The translations under genes were made by a program, and so were the position numbers. From UBA4736 sp002404015 (GTDB lineage Bacteria; Chloroflexota; Dormibacteria; Dormibacterales; Dormibacteraceae), in assembly GCA_036747295.1 (NCBI GenBank), contig DAIOCN010000002.1, positions 62,001 to 126,000 of the forward strand: a stretch of DNA of 64,000 nucleotides, in the 5' to 3' direction. Under the pieces are notes generated by a model. The model worked only from the letters and a program-made list of their open reading frames with translations, searched no databases and was not told the origin of the DNA. Shown one piece after another: positions 22,210 through 30,815 of the stretch (positions are counted from its first letter, which is position 1; every line of letters begins with the position of its first letter).

Positions 22210-23712
22210 GTGAAGCTCTCCGAACTCGCCGCGGGGGTCCCCGGCGCGCAGGTCGAGGCGGGCTCCGATTTCGAGGTCGGGGGCATCGCTTACGACTCCC
22301 GCCGGGTGCAGGCCGGCGACCTCTTCGTGGCCGTCGCCGGCCTGCGCTCCGACGGCCACGACTTCGCCGCCGACGCGGCAGCGCGAGGCGCCGCCATCGC
22401 GGCCGAGCGCCCGCTGCCGCTGCCGCCGGGGACGCCGCTGGTGCGGCTCCGCGACAGCCGGACCGGCTTGGGCGAGCTGGCCGCCGTCTTCCACGGCCGG
22501 CCCTCCCGCCGGCTGCGACTGGCCGGGGTGACCGGAACCGACGGCAAGACCACGACCACCCACATGGCCGCCCACGTCCTGGAGTCGGCCGGCCAGCAGG
22601 CCGGTTTCATGAGCACAGTCGCCTTCCGGGGCGAGGGCGAGGCCGCGGACAACCTGAGCGGCCTCTCGACCATCGAATCGCCCGAGGTCCAGGCCTGGCT
22701 GGCGGGGATGGCGGCCGGGGGGATCGAGGCCGCGGTGATCGAGGCCACCTCGCACGCCCTGGTGCAGGGCCGGGTGGCCGGCTGCGACTTCGACGTGGCC
22801 GCGATCACCAACGTGGGCCTCGACCACCTCGACTACCACGCCACCTGGGACGAGTACCTCGCCGCCAAGGCCCGCTTGATCGACCTCTGCGCCGCATCGG
22901 CGCCCAAGGGGATCCCCAAGACCGCGGTGCTCAACCGCGACGACATCAGCTACGAAGGACTGGCCCGTCGGGACATCGAGCGCCGCTGGACCTACTCGAT
23001 CGACACCGACGCGGACCTGCGGGCGGTCGAAATCGAGGGCGGGGCCTGGGGTTCCCACTTCCACCTGCTCACCCCGGCCGGCGAGGCCGAGGTGGACCTC
23101 CGCCAGCCGGCTCGCTTCAACGTCTACAACGCGCTGTGCGCGGCCGGCGTCTGCCTGGCCCTGGGGCTGCCGGTGGAGGCGGTCGGGCGCGGGCTGAGCA
23201 GCTTTCCCGGGGTCCGCGGCCGCCTGGAGGCCGTCGACCTGGGCCAGCCCTTCCGCGTCTACATCGACTTCGCCCACTCGGCCGGTTCCCTGGCCAGCGC
23301 CCTGCACGAGCTCCGGCAGTTCACGGACGGCCGGCTGCTGCTCGTGTTCGGGAGTACCGGCCGGTCTGATCACGACCGGCCGGGCATGGGACGCGCCGCG
23401 GCTCACGGCTCCGACTTCTTCGTGATCACGACCGACGACCCGGTCGAAGAGGACCCGGCCGAGATCGCCCGCGAGGTCCAGAGCGGGGTCGAGGGCCGCC
23501 AGCCCGGGCGAGATTACGACATAGTGCTCGACCGCCGGGCGGCGATCCGCTCCGTCATCCGCCGCGCCCAGGCTGGCGACGTGGTGCTCCTGGCCGGGAA
23601 GGGCCACGAGCGTTCGATGATGATGGCGGGCGGCCGCCAGCCCTGGGACGAGCGGGCAGAGGCGGAGGCCGCGATCCTGGAAACCCAGGGCTCGGTCGGA
23701 CCCCTGGCCTAG
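22210..23712 (+). CDS. murE: MurE-type UDP-MurNAc-tripeptide ligase with a non-DAP motif
   Basis: 500 residues from GTG at 22210 (MKLSELAAG); an ATG at 22198 is in frame but lies inside the -10 hexamer. P-loop GVTGTDGKTTTT, VIEATSHALVQGRVAG, NVGLDHLDYHATWDEYLAAK with the carbamylated Lys position, FGSTGRSDHDRPGMG and VLLAGKGHE are Mur-ligase hallmarks. At the amino-acid-specificity loop, meso-DAP enzymes have DNPR; here the stretch reads TTDDPVEEDP. So the third residue is probably not meso-diaminopimelate. A paralogous Mur ligase outside peptidoglycan synthesis is the alternative. The stop overlaps the convergent thiS stop. Confidence 0.82.
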   Translation: MKLSELAAGVPGAQVEAGSDFEVGGIAYDSRRVQAGDLFVAVAGLRSDGHDFAADAAARGAAIAAERPLPLPPGTPLVRLRDSRTGLGELAAVFHGRPSRRLRLAGVTGTDGKTTTTHMAAHVLESAGQQAGFMSTVAFRGEGEAADNLSGLSTIESPEVQAWLAGMAAGGIEAAVIEATSHALVQGRVAGCDFDVAAITNVGLDHLDYHATWDEYLAAKARLIDLCAASAPKGIPKTAVLNRDDISYEGLARRDIERRWTYSIDTDADLRAVEIEGGAWGSHFHLLTPAGEAEVDLRQPARFNVYNALCAAGVCLALGLPVEAVGRGLSSFPGVRGRLEAVDLGQPFRVYIDFAHSAGSLASALHELRQFTDGRLLLVFGSTGRSDHDRPGMGRAAAHGSDFFVITTDDPVEEDPAEIAREVQSGVEGRQPGRDYDIVLDRRAAIRSVIRRAQAGDVVLLAGKGHERSMMMAGGRQPWDERAEAEAAILETQGSVGPLA

Positions 23713-23912
23713 CCCCCGCCGACCATCCGGACGATCTCGAGCACATCGCCGTCGGCCAGGCCCGTAGATGCGTACTCCGAGCGCTCCAGGATGCGGGCGT
23801 TCAGCTCCACGGCGATGCCCAGGGGGTCGACACCGAGGCCGGCGACGTAGTCGAGGAGGCGTGTCGGCCCCGGCAGCTCGACAAGGCGGCCGTTCACCTT
23901 CAGGGCGATCAC
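23709..23912 (-). CDS. thiS: Sulfur carrier protein ThiS
   Basis: 67 residues from GTG at 23912 (MIALKVNGRLVELPG). A ubiquitin-like fold is predicted and the protein ends in GGG, giving the C-terminal Gly-Gly that becomes the thiocarboxylate donating sulfur to the thiazole ring. GTG overlaps the thiE-like stop (GTGA). A longer frame from 23963 has an N terminus unlike ThiS. Confidence 0.9.
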   Translation of the reverse strand: MIALKVNGRLVELPGPTRLLDYVAGLGVDPLGIAVELNARILERSEYASTGLADGDVLEIVRMVGGG

Positions 23913-24421
23913 CCCTGGAAGTATCGGATGGCGGCAAAGCCCGCCGCGCCGGCCGCCAGGCACTCGGCCGCCCGGGCCTCGTCCACGCCGCCTATGGCCA
24001 GCACCGGCACGCGGACCCGAGCGGCGACCTCGCGCAGCGCCTCCAGACCGAGCGGCTCCAGGTGCGAGTGCGTGGCAGTCGCGAACACCGGGCCGAGCAC
24101 CAGGTAGTCCGCGCCGTCGGACTCGGCCTCCAGGGCCGCCTCAAGAGAGTGGACCGAGCGGCCGACCAGCCGGTCCCCGAGCAGGCGCCGGGCGGCCGCC
24201 ACCGGTACGTCCTGCTCGGGGAGGTGGACCCCGAAAGCGCCGACCGCCAGCGCCACGTCCACGCGCGCGTTCACCAGCAGCGGCACGGGGGCGGTCGGGA
24301 TGACGGCGCGGGCCTCCTTCTCAAGCGCCCGTCCGGGCGCTCCCGGGATACGCAGCTGGAGGATCGTCGCCCCCCGCCGGAGCGCCCAGCCGGCCTCGTC
24401 CGCCGAGGCGACAACGGCCAT
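23909..24421 (-). CDS. ThiE/TenI-family protein (short)
   Basis: 170 residues, shorter than usual ThiE (about 210) because the first beta-strand is missing. It has GATILQLR, GVHLPEQDV, GRSVHSLEAA, DYLVLGPVFATATHSH and VLAIGGVDEARAAECLAAGAAGFAAI. Both thiamine phosphate synthase (ThiE) and thiazole tautomerase (TenI) share this fold. Placement between thiG and thiS favours a role in thiazole synthesis, so TenI-like is my preference. Start ATG at 24421. Confidence 0.78.
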   Translation of the reverse strand: MAVVASADEAGWALRRGATILQLRIPGAPGRALEKEARAVIPTAPVPLLVNARVDVALAVGAFGVHLPEQDVPVAAARRLLGDRLVGRSVHSLEAALEAESDGADYLVLGPVFATATHSHLEPLGLEALREVAARVRVPVLAIGGVDEARAAECLAAGAAGFAAIRYFQG

Positions 24422-24435
24422 CCGGACGGGCAGCG

Positions 24436-25233
24436 CTAGCGCGGGCCGGGCGATATGCCTTCGCTTGGCGAGCTGGCGCGCGCGTCGTCACGGCGCGGGA
24501 TGCGGCCGGCCAGGAAGCCCTTGCGGCCCGCCTCCACCCCCAGCCGGATGGCGTCCGCCATCAGGGCCGGCTGCCGCGCCAGCGCCACCGCGCTGTTCAC
24601 CAGCACGGCGTCCGCGCCCAGCTCCATGGCCAGGGCGGCGTCCGAGGGCGAGCCGATGCCGGCGTCCACGACCACGGGCACCCCGGCCGCCTGGATGATC
24701 ATCTCGATCTGGCGCTGGGTGACCAGGCCCTGGCCGGAGCCGATCGGCGAGCCAAGAGGCATCACGGCCGCGGCGCCGATCGCCTCCAGCCGCGTGGCCA
24801 GCACCGGGTCGGCATTCATGTAAGCCAGGACCTTGAAGCCCTCGGCGGCCAGCACCTCGGCGGCCTTCAAGGTGTCCACCGGGTCGGGCAGCAGGTGGCT
24901 GCCCTCCGGGATCACCTCCAGCTTGACCCAGTCCGACAGTCCCATCGAGCGGGCCAGCCGGGCGATCCTGATCGCCTCCTCAGCGGTCGGGCAGCCGGCG
25001 GTGTTGGGGAGGATCCGGTAGCGCTGCCAGTCGATGGCGTCGAGCAGGGTCCGCTTGGCCGGGTCGTCGAGATCGAGCCGGCGCAGGGCGACCGTGATCA
25101 GCTCGGCACCCGAGGCTGTCAGCGAGTCCAGCATCTCCTGGTCGGTCCGGTACTTGCCGGTGCCCAGGAACAGCCTCGAGCGCAGCTCCGTCCCCGCGAT
25201 CACGAGCCGGTCGGTGGCCGCCAGGGTCTGCAC
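24436..25233 (-). CDS. thiG: Thiazole synthase ThiG
   Basis: 265 residues. RLFLGTGKY, LPNTAGCPTAEEAIRIARL, DWVKLEVIPEG with the Schiff-base Lys, VMPLGSPIGSGQG and VVDAGIGSPSDAALAMELGADAVLVNSA are all diagnostic. It condenses deoxyxylulose phosphate, dehydroglycine and ThiS sulfur into the thiazole. GTG start at 25233, 2 bp after the rsmG stop, so rsmG-thiG-tenI-thiS form one operon. Confidence 0.96.
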   Translation of the reverse strand: MQTLAATDRLVIAGTELRSRLFLGTGKYRTDQEMLDSLTASGAELITVALRRLDLDDPAKRTLLDAIDWQRYRILPNTAGCPTAEEAIRIARLARSMGLSDWVKLEVIPEGSHLLPDPVDTLKAAEVLAAEGFKVLAYMNADPVLATRLEAIGAAAVMPLGSPIGSGQGLVTQRQIEMIIQAAGVPVVVDAGIGSPSDAALAMELGADAVLVNSAVALARQPALMADAIRLGVEAGRKGFLAGRIPRRDDARASSPSEGISPGPR

Positions 25234-25235
25234 GG

Positions 25236-25853
25236 CTACAGCTTACCCAGCGGTCGTTTGCCGGGAACGCCCGGCCGCCGCGGGTATAGATCGGGAGTCG
25301 GGGTCTCCTTCGGGATCACGACCACGACGCCGCGGTCCCGCAGGGGGCTCGGCGCCGCCACGACCTCGGGCTCGCCGCCACCCAGCAGAGGGGCTCCCGC
25401 CCAGGCGGCTTCCGCCCCGGACCGCATGGCCAGCAGCCGCCCGCCCAACCGCACGAAAGGCAGGCAGAGCTCGGCCGCCACGGGGAGCGAGGCCAGCGCC
25501 CGGCAGGTCGCGGCGTCGAAGGCCTCCCGCAGCTCGGGCCGGCGGGCGGCCGTTTCAGCGCGCTCGGCGATCACTGTGAGCTCGATGTCCAGCGCGGCCG
25601 CGGCGTGCTCCAGGAAGGCCGCCTTGGCCTGGTCCGCCTCCACGAGCGTGACTGCCAGGTCCGGCCGGGCCAGCTTCAGCGGGATCCCCGGCATGCCGCC
25701 GCCGCTGCCGACGTCGACCAGGCTTCGGGCGCCCTCCAGGAAGGGAAGGAGAACCAGCGAGTCCTCGGCCAGACGCTCGGCGTCCTCACCTCGCCCGATC
25801 AGTCCGGGCCAGGAGGCCAGCAGCCGCACGTATTCGGCGAGCTTAGAATTCAT
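25236..25853 (-). CDS. rsmG: 16S rRNA (guanine-527-N7)-methyltransferase RsmG
   Basis: 205 residues from ATG at 25853 (MNSKLAEYVRLLASWPGL). The SAM-binding motif DVGSGGGMPGIPLKLARPD and ATCRALASLP are typical of RsmG/GidB. It methylates G527 of 16S rRNA. Unlike in many genomes it is not next to the origin genes. An upstream extension to 26087 is only an open frame inside the divergent fmdB gene. Confidence 0.93.
   Translation of the reverse strand: MNSKLAEYVRLLASWPGLIGRGEDAERLAEDSLVLLPFLEGARSLVDVGSGGGMPGIPLKLARPDLAVTLVEADQAKAAFLEHAAAALDIELTVIAERAETAARRPELREAFDAATCRALASLPVAAELCLPFVRLGGRLLAMRSGAEAAWAGAPLLGGGEPEVVAAPSPLRDRGVVVVIPKETPTPDLYPRRPGVPGKRPLGKL
25844..25849 (+). promoter_or_regulatory. 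-10 element TAGAAT, 7 nt before the FmdB-type start
   Basis: TAGAAT followed by 7 nt and the ATG at 25857, a leaderless-type promoter. It lies within the first codons of the divergent rsmG. Confidence 0.55.
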
Positions 25854-25856
25854 CCG

Positions 25857-26093
25857 ATGCCCATCTACGAGTATCGGTGCCAGGAGTGCTCCAGCATGTT
25901 CGAGGTCCTGACCTCCTTCGCGGAGCGGGACCGCGGCCAGGCCTGCCCGCGCTGCGAGTCGCTGCGGACGCGGGTAATGGTCTCCAGCTTCGCGATGGCC
26001 GGCTCGGGCGACTCGGAGCCAGTCGATTTCGGGGCGAGCGCGGGCGGCGGCTGCGCGTGCGGCGGCGCCTGCAGCTGCGGCGGCCATAACTAG
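25857..26093 (+). CDS. FmdB-family zinc-ribbon protein
   Basis: 78 residues: MPIYEYRCQECSSMFEVL then ACPRCESL, giving two CxxC zinc knuckles, then a Gly/Cys-rich tail (GGGCACGGACSCGGHN). FmdB-type small zinc ribbons are widespread putative regulatory proteins of unclear function. The Cys-rich tail is also common in the family. Confidence 0.92.
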   Translation: MPIYEYRCQECSSMFEVLTSFAERDRGQACPRCESLRTRVMVSSFAMAGSGDSEPVDFGASAGGGCACGGACSCGGHN

Positions 26094-26111
26094 GACACCG
26101 CTGAGAACCTA

Positions 26112-27398
26112 GTGCTGTTCCCGGTGACCTACCGGGTCAACGCGGCCGGCCACATGGAGATCGGGGGCTGCGATCTCCTGGCGCTGGCTCGCGAGCACGG
26201 CACCCCTCTCTACGTCTACGACGAGGAGACCGTGCGCAGCCGCTGCCGGGAGTTCAAGTCCGCCATGGGCACACGGGGCGACGTCCTCTACTCGGCCAAG
26301 GCCTTCTACAGTCCCCAGTTCCTGCGCGTGGTCGCCGAAGAGGGCCTCGGCCTGGACGTGGTCTCGGCCGGCGAGCTCGCGGTCGCGCTGCGGGCCGGCT
26401 ACCCGCCGGATCGCGTCTACTTCCTCGGCAACAACAAGAGCCGGGAGGACGTGGCGGACGCGCACCGGGCCGGCGCCACCCTGGTGATCGACGGTTGGTA
26501 CGAGTTCGACCTGCTCTCCAGCATCGTGCCGGCGGGCGAGCGGATGCGCTGCGAGGTGCGGCTGTCGCCGGGCGTGAAGCCGGAGACGCACGAGTACATC
26601 GCCACCGGCCAGCTGGACTCCAAGTTCGGTTTCTCGATCGAGTCAGGCGACGCCCGCCGGGCCGTCGAGCGGGCGCTGGCGCACGACCGCGTGGAGCTGG
26701 TCGGCCTGCACTCCCATATCGGCTCCCAGATCTTCGACCTCCGCGGCCACGCCGCGGCCATGGCGATCATGCTCGACCTCGTCGCCGAGCTGAAGCACGA
26801 CCTGGGGTTCGAGCCCGAGCGGCTGGGGGCGGGCGGCGGGCTGGGCATCGCCTACACGTCGGAGGACGACCCGCCCACGCCGCGAGAGTTCGTGGAGACG
26901 CTGCTCGGCGCGCTCGACTCGGGCCTGGCCGCGCGTGGCCTCAAGACCCCCGAGCTGGTGGTCGAACCCGGGCGCTCGATCGCCGGGCCGGCCGGAGTCG
27001 CCCTCTACACCGTCGGTTCCATCAAGGACATCCCGGGCGTCCGCCGCTACGTCGCTGTGGACGGCGGCATGGGCGACAACATCCGGCCCAAGCTCTACGG
27101 CGCGCGCTACGAGGCCTTCCTGGCGTCGGATCCCGACGGCGAGCCGGCCGCCCAGCCGGTCACGGTCGCCGGCAAGTACTGCGAGTCCACCGACGTCCTG
27201 GTCGCGGACGCCAAGCTGCCGGACATGGCGCCTGGCGCGGTGATCTGTATCCCCGCCTCGGGCGCCTACCAGATGACGATGGCCAGCAACTACAACGGGA
27301 TGCCGCGGCCGGCCGTACTCATGGTCAGGGACGGGATCGACCGCCTGATCCGGCGCCGCGAGACGCTGTCCGACCTGACCGCAGCCGAGGTGTTCTAG
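26112..27398 (+). CDS. lysA: Diaminopimelate decarboxylase
   Basis: 428 residues. PLP lysine in VLYSAKAFYSPQ, HSHIGSQIFD, GGGLGIAY, EPGRSIAGPAG and the active-site Cys in KYCESTDVL identify LysA, the last step of lysine synthesis. GTG at 26112 was taken; GTG at 26124, in frame and 8 nt after TAGTGC, is an alternative. The stop overlaps that of the convergent kinase by 4 nt. Confidence 0.96.
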   Translation: MLFPVTYRVNAAGHMEIGGCDLLALAREHGTPLYVYDEETVRSRCREFKSAMGTRGDVLYSAKAFYSPQFLRVVAEEGLGLDVVSAGELAVALRAGYPPDRVYFLGNNKSREDVADAHRAGATLVIDGWYEFDLLSSIVPAGERMRCEVRLSPGVKPETHEYIATGQLDSKFGFSIESGDARRAVERALAHDRVELVGLHSHIGSQIFDLRGHAAAMAIMLDLVAELKHDLGFEPERLGAGGGLGIAYTSEDDPPTPREFVETLLGALDSGLAARGLKTPELVVEPGRSIAGPAGVALYTVGSIKDIPGVRRYVAVDGGMGDNIRPKLYGARYEAFLASDPDGEPAAQPVTVAGKYCESTDVLVADAKLPDMAPGAVICIPASGAYQMTMASNYNGMPRPAVLMVRDGIDRLIRRRETLSDLTAAEVF

Positions 27399-29020
27399 CG
27401 GCTGATCGTGACCTGCTGGCGGGCGCACTCGTCGGCCCTGGAGGGCTGGCCGGGAGTGACGATGCAGGCGAACACCTCCGCAGCGCCGGCCTGAAGCCCG
27501 GCCGGCAGGTTGCCTGAAGCCGTGAAGGCGCCCCCCGGCGCGGCGGCGGGTCCCGCGAACGGATGCGCGGCACTGCCCTGGATGACCACGACCGAGTACT
27601 CGCGAGCGGGGTCGAAGCCGCGGCCGGCGACCTGCAGGGGGCCGCCCAGCTTGGGGGTCACGGTGGAGAGCGAGACCAGCGGCGTGAACACCTTGACCGG
27701 GCTGGGAGACGGCGAAGGCCGGGGCTGGGGCGTGACGTGGACGGTGCCGCTGACGGGGCAGCCGCTGCCCCAGCAGAGGAGGACCAGGTGGTCGCCCTCC
27801 CCGGCGTCGACGGGAATCCGAACGTCCTGGCTGACGACGCCCTGGCCGTCGGCCTTGAAGCTGCCGAGTTGTCGCCGGGTGCTCTCCATCTGCACCGTTC
27901 CCGCCTGGTTGGGGGGCAGCCCGCTGCCCGTCACGACCAGGCTGTCGCCGGCCACCACGCTGCCGGCTGAAAGCGATACCGCCGGGTTGGCGTGCGACCG
28001 CGTCAGGACGTAGACCACCAGGACCAGCAGCAGCAATCCCACCACCGCCGTCGCGACCAGCCAGCGCGTCGTGCGCCGCCGCGAGTCCGGTATGGCGGGC
28101 AGATTCGCCGGGGGCGGCAGGTTCTCGAGCGGCATCGTGGCCGCCACGGCGGCGGCCGCCGGCACCGGCTGCGTGGCCTTTCGGACTGCGGAAGCCTCGC
28201 CCCTCAGCGCAGCCGCCAGCGAGTCCACCAGGTCGGCGCAGCTCTCCCAGCGGGCCGCCGGGTCCTTGGCCAGGCCGCGCAGCAGGACCGCGTCAACTTC
28301 CGGCCCCAGCTCGGGCTTCCGCTCGGTGGCGGGCGGCGGCTCGCGGTGGACGTGCGCGTAGAGCAGCTCGAGCACGCCCTCGCTCTCGAAGGGGACCGCA
28401 CCGGTCAGCAGCTCGTACGCGACGGTCGCCAGGGCGTAGCGGTCGGCGGCCGGCCCGACCGCGCTGCCGGTCACCTGCTCGGGAGCCATGTAGGCCGGGG
28501 TCCCAGTCGTCACGCCGGTGACGCTCTTGAGCGACGAGGACTGCATCAGCTTGGCGAGCCCGAAGTCGGCCAGGATCGGCGTCTCATCCTTGCCGAGGAG
28601 CACGTTGGCGGGCTTGACATCGCGGTGGACGACTCCCAGCGAGTGGGCGTAGTCGAGGGCGGCGCCGATGCCCCGAAGCATCCGGATCGTGTCCTCGTGG
28701 CTGAGGTGGCGGCCGCCCCGCAGGCGGTCGTTGAGGCCGCCGCCCGGGACGTACTCGACGATCATGTAGGGCACGCCCTCGTACTCGCCGAAGTCGAAGA
28801 CGTTGAGGATGTTGGGGTGGCGCATCTGGGCGATCGACTGCGCCTCCCGCCGGAAGCGCGCGGTGGCGTCGGCGTCCGGCGCCAGGGCCTGCAGGACCTT
28901 GACCGCGGCAGGCCGGGCCAGGCCTTCGTGGAACGCGCGGTACACAACGCCCATGGCGCCCCGGCCGACGAACTCCTGGACCTCGTAGGCGCCGATCCTG
29001 ACGCCGGGCTCGACTGGCAT
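27395..29020 (-). CDS. Membrane Ser/Thr protein kinase (PknB-like) with extracytoplasmic Ig/IPT-like domains
   Basis: 541 residues. Kinase domain at about 8-270: glycine loop GRGAMGVV, VKVL Lys, VVHRDVKPANVLL catalytic loop, DFGLAKL and APEQV. One membrane segment (LVATAVVGLLLLVLVVYVL) near 325-345 separates it from an outer region with two beta-rich modules (SLSAGSVVAGDSLVVTGSG; LSTVTPKLGGPLQVAGRGFD) joined by a Pro/Ser linker. These look like IPT/TIG-type sensor domains rather than PASTA repeats. Ligand unknown. Confidence 0.9.
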   Translation of the reverse strand: MPVEPGVRIGAYEVQEFVGRGAMGVVYRAFHEGLARPAAVKVLQALAPDADATARFRREAQSIAQMRHPNILNVFDFGEYEGVPYMIVEYVPGGGLNDRLRGGRHLSHEDTIRMLRGIGAALDYAHSLGVVHRDVKPANVLLGKDETPILADFGLAKLMQSSSLKSVTGVTTGTPAYMAPEQVTGSAVGPAADRYALATVAYELLTGAVPFESEGVLELLYAHVHREPPPATERKPELGPEVDAVLLRGLAKDPAARWESCADLVDSLAAALRGEASAVRKATQPVPAAAAVAATMPLENLPPPANLPAIPDSRRRTTRWLVATAVVGLLLLVLVVYVLTRSHANPAVSLSAGSVVAGDSLVVTGSGLPPNQAGTVQMESTRRQLGSFKADGQGVVSQDVRIPVDAGEGDHLVLLCWGSGCPVSGTVHVTPQPRPSPSPSPVKVFTPLVSLSTVTPKLGGPLQVAGRGFDPAREYSVVVIQGSAAHPFAGPAAAPGGAFTASGNLPAGLQAGAAEVFACIVTPGQPSRADECARQQVTISR

Positions 29021-29028
29021 TCGGCCGG

Positions 29029-29034
29029 AGATTA
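29029..29034 (-). promoter_or_regulatory. -10 element TAATCT, 8 nt before the kinase start
   Basis: On the minus strand TAATCT is followed by 8 nt and ATG at 29020, with no ribosome binding site; leaderless type. Confidence 0.5.
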
Positions 29035-29709
29035 TCCCCCAGCCGGCTCCATCCAGCCCCCGTTTGCGCCGCGTCGCGCCGCGATCAGGCCCGCCAGGAT
29101 CGAGATCGCGATCTCCTCCGGCGTCCGGGCCCCGATGTCGAGGCCGACCGGGCTCTGGATCCGCGCGATGTCCTCGGCCGGCATCCCGCGGGCTGCCAGC
29201 GCTTCGAGATGGTGCCCGGTGTGGCGCCGGCTGCCCACCAGGCCCACGAACCGCGGCTCCTGGGCCAACAGCCCCACCAGGCGCTCGACCAGGTCGGGAG
29301 CGTCGTGGTCCGTGTGGACGACATAAAGGTCTGAGCCGTCGGGTTCGCCCACGCGAAAGCCGGCCTCGGGCGCCCAGCGCTGCAGCGCCGCCGCGACCGG
29401 CGTGTCCCCCAGCACGACCAGGGTCGGCCGGCGCAGGTATGGCTCCAGGTAGACCTCGATCGAGCCCAGGTCGTGGCGGTACGTCCGAAGGGCGGGGCTG
29501 CCCGCCTCCAGCCGGCTGGCGGCGTCAGCGCGCGCGGCCGAGTCGAACTCGGAGCAGCCCAGCGTGCCTGCCAGCTGCCGGCCGCTGTCGAACAGCGCCT
29601 TGGCGCCCTGCCGCGACGGCGGCCGGCCGTCCAGCCGGATCACCGTGGCAAGCACCACCTCCTCGCCGGCGTCCAGGCGGCGGGTCAGCTCGGCCTCGAC
29701 CTCAGGCAT
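29032..29709 (-). CDS. XdhC/CoxI-family molybdenum-cofactor maturation protein
   Basis: 225 residues. N-terminal VVLATVIRLDGRPPSRQGAKALF and a C-terminal Rossmann-like part (LVVLGDTPVAAAL; LVGSRRHTGHHLEAL; IQSPVGLDIGARTPEEIAISILAGLI) match XdhC/CoxI. XdhC binds molybdenum cofactor and presents it for sulfuration before insertion into xanthine dehydrogenase or CO dehydrogenase. It overlaps the upstream cysteine desulfurase by 8 nt, suggesting a sulfuration pair. No hydroxylase subunit genes are in the window. Confidence 0.9.
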   Translation of the reverse strand: MPEVEAELTRRLDAGEEVVLATVIRLDGRPPSRQGAKALFDSGRQLAGTLGCSEFDSAARADAASRLEAGSPALRTYRHDLGSIEVYLEPYLRRPTLVVLGDTPVAAALQRWAPEAGFRVGEPDGSDLYVVHTDHDAPDLVERLVGLLAQEPRFVGLVGSRRHTGHHLEALAARGMPAEDIARIQSPVGLDIGARTPEEIAISILAGLIAARRGANGGWMEPAGG

Positions 29710-30784
29710 GCCGCCTCATGGCCCCAAGTATCAGGATCGCCCGCTCTATGTCGGCGTCGCTGGTGTCGTAGCCGGTCGTCAGCCGCAGGCTGCCCAGGGC
29801 CTCCTCCAGCGAGAGCCCCATGGCGAGCAGCACGTGGGAGGGATCGAGGGAGCCGCTGGCGCAAGCCGACCCGCTGGAGGCCGCGATGCCCGCCAGGTCG
29901 AGCTTCAGCAGGAGGTCCTCGCCGCGCTCCTCCGCGAAGGCCGCGGTCGCGAAGCCCGGCAGCCGGGGCTCGCCCCCGGTGGGACGGCCCCCGGCCGCCA
30001 GCAGGGCCCGGCGCAGCCGCTCGGCCTGGGCCCTGGCGGTCGGCGCCGCCCGCTCTCGTCGCTCCCGGGCCACCTCCAGCGCGGCGGCCACGCCGGCGGC
30101 CGCCGCGACGTCCTCGCGACCCGCCCGGCGCCCCCACTCCTGGGGCCCGCCGTAGACGAGCGGCTCCAGCCGGAGCTCCAGGGGCGCGTAGAGCAGGCCG
30201 CCGCCGCCGGCCCCCAGCTTGTGGCCCGAGAAGCTGGCGAGGTCGGCCAGCTCGAGCGGCGGCCGCAGCCACTGGGGACCCTGGCAGGCGTCGAGGTGGA
30301 AAAGGGCCCCGATCCTGTGCGCCTGGCGGGCGGCCTCGGGGACGGGCTGGAGGACGCCGACCTCGTTGTTGGCCAGGCCGAGCGAGACCAGCCCGGCGTT
30401 GGCCGGTAGCGCGTTCAGCTCTGGCAGGCAGTCCTGGTCGACAGACAGGATCGCCGTCTCGTGGCCTTCCAGGCCCAGCTGGCGCACGGCGGCGAGCACC
30501 GACTGGTGCTCGGCGGCCCAGGTGACGATCGCGCGGTCTCGAGGCAGCCGGCGGCCGGCGCCCAGCAGAGCCAGGTTCACGGCCTCGCTGCCCGAGGCGC
30601 AGAAAACCAGGCTCTCGGCCACCACCCCCAGCGCGGCGGCGGCTAAGTCGCGCGCGGCGTCCAGGGCAGCCCGGGCGGCGCGGCCCTCTGTGTGCGGGCT
30701 GGCTGGATTGGCCGCCGGGGCGGACGCGCGGGCCTCCGCCGCGCCGGCCAGGAGCGGCCAGCCGCCTGCGTGGTCCAGGTAGAT
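29702..30784 (-). CDS. Cysteine desulfurase (NifS/IscS-like), start uncertain
   Basis: About 360 residues. YLDHAGGWPLL, GSEAVNLAL, AEHQSVLAA, LFHLDACQGPQ, SFSGHKLGAGGG with the PLP lysine, and SSGSACASGS with the catalytic Cys identify a class V aminotransferase. It supplies sulfur, here probably to the coupled XdhC. NifS-type proteins begin M-(I)YLDHA; the corresponding codon is ATC at 30784. The next canonical in-frame start is ATG at 30907, inside a MITE-like insertion, and would add about 41 unusual residues. The insertion may have displaced the original start or promoter. Confidence 0.85.
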   Translation of the reverse strand: MYLDHAGGWPLLAGAAEARASAPAANPASPHTEGRAARAALDAARDLAAAALGVVAESLVFCASGSEAVNLALLGAGRRLPRDRAIVTWAAEHQSVLAAVRQLGLEGHETAILSVDQDCLPELNALPANAGLVSLGLANNEVGVLQPVPEAARQAHRIGALFHLDACQGPQWLRPPLELADLASFSGHKLGAGGGGLLYAPLELRLEPLVYGGPQEWGRRAGREDVAAAAGVAAALEVARERRERAAPTARAQAERLRRALLAAGGRPTGGEPRLPGFATAAFAEERGEDLLLKLDLAGIAASSGSACASGSLDPSHVLLAMGLSLEEALGSLRLTTGYDTSDADIERAILILGAMRRHA

Positions 30785-30815
30785 CCGAGCGCCGGCGGGG
30801 CCGCCGGCCGGACCT

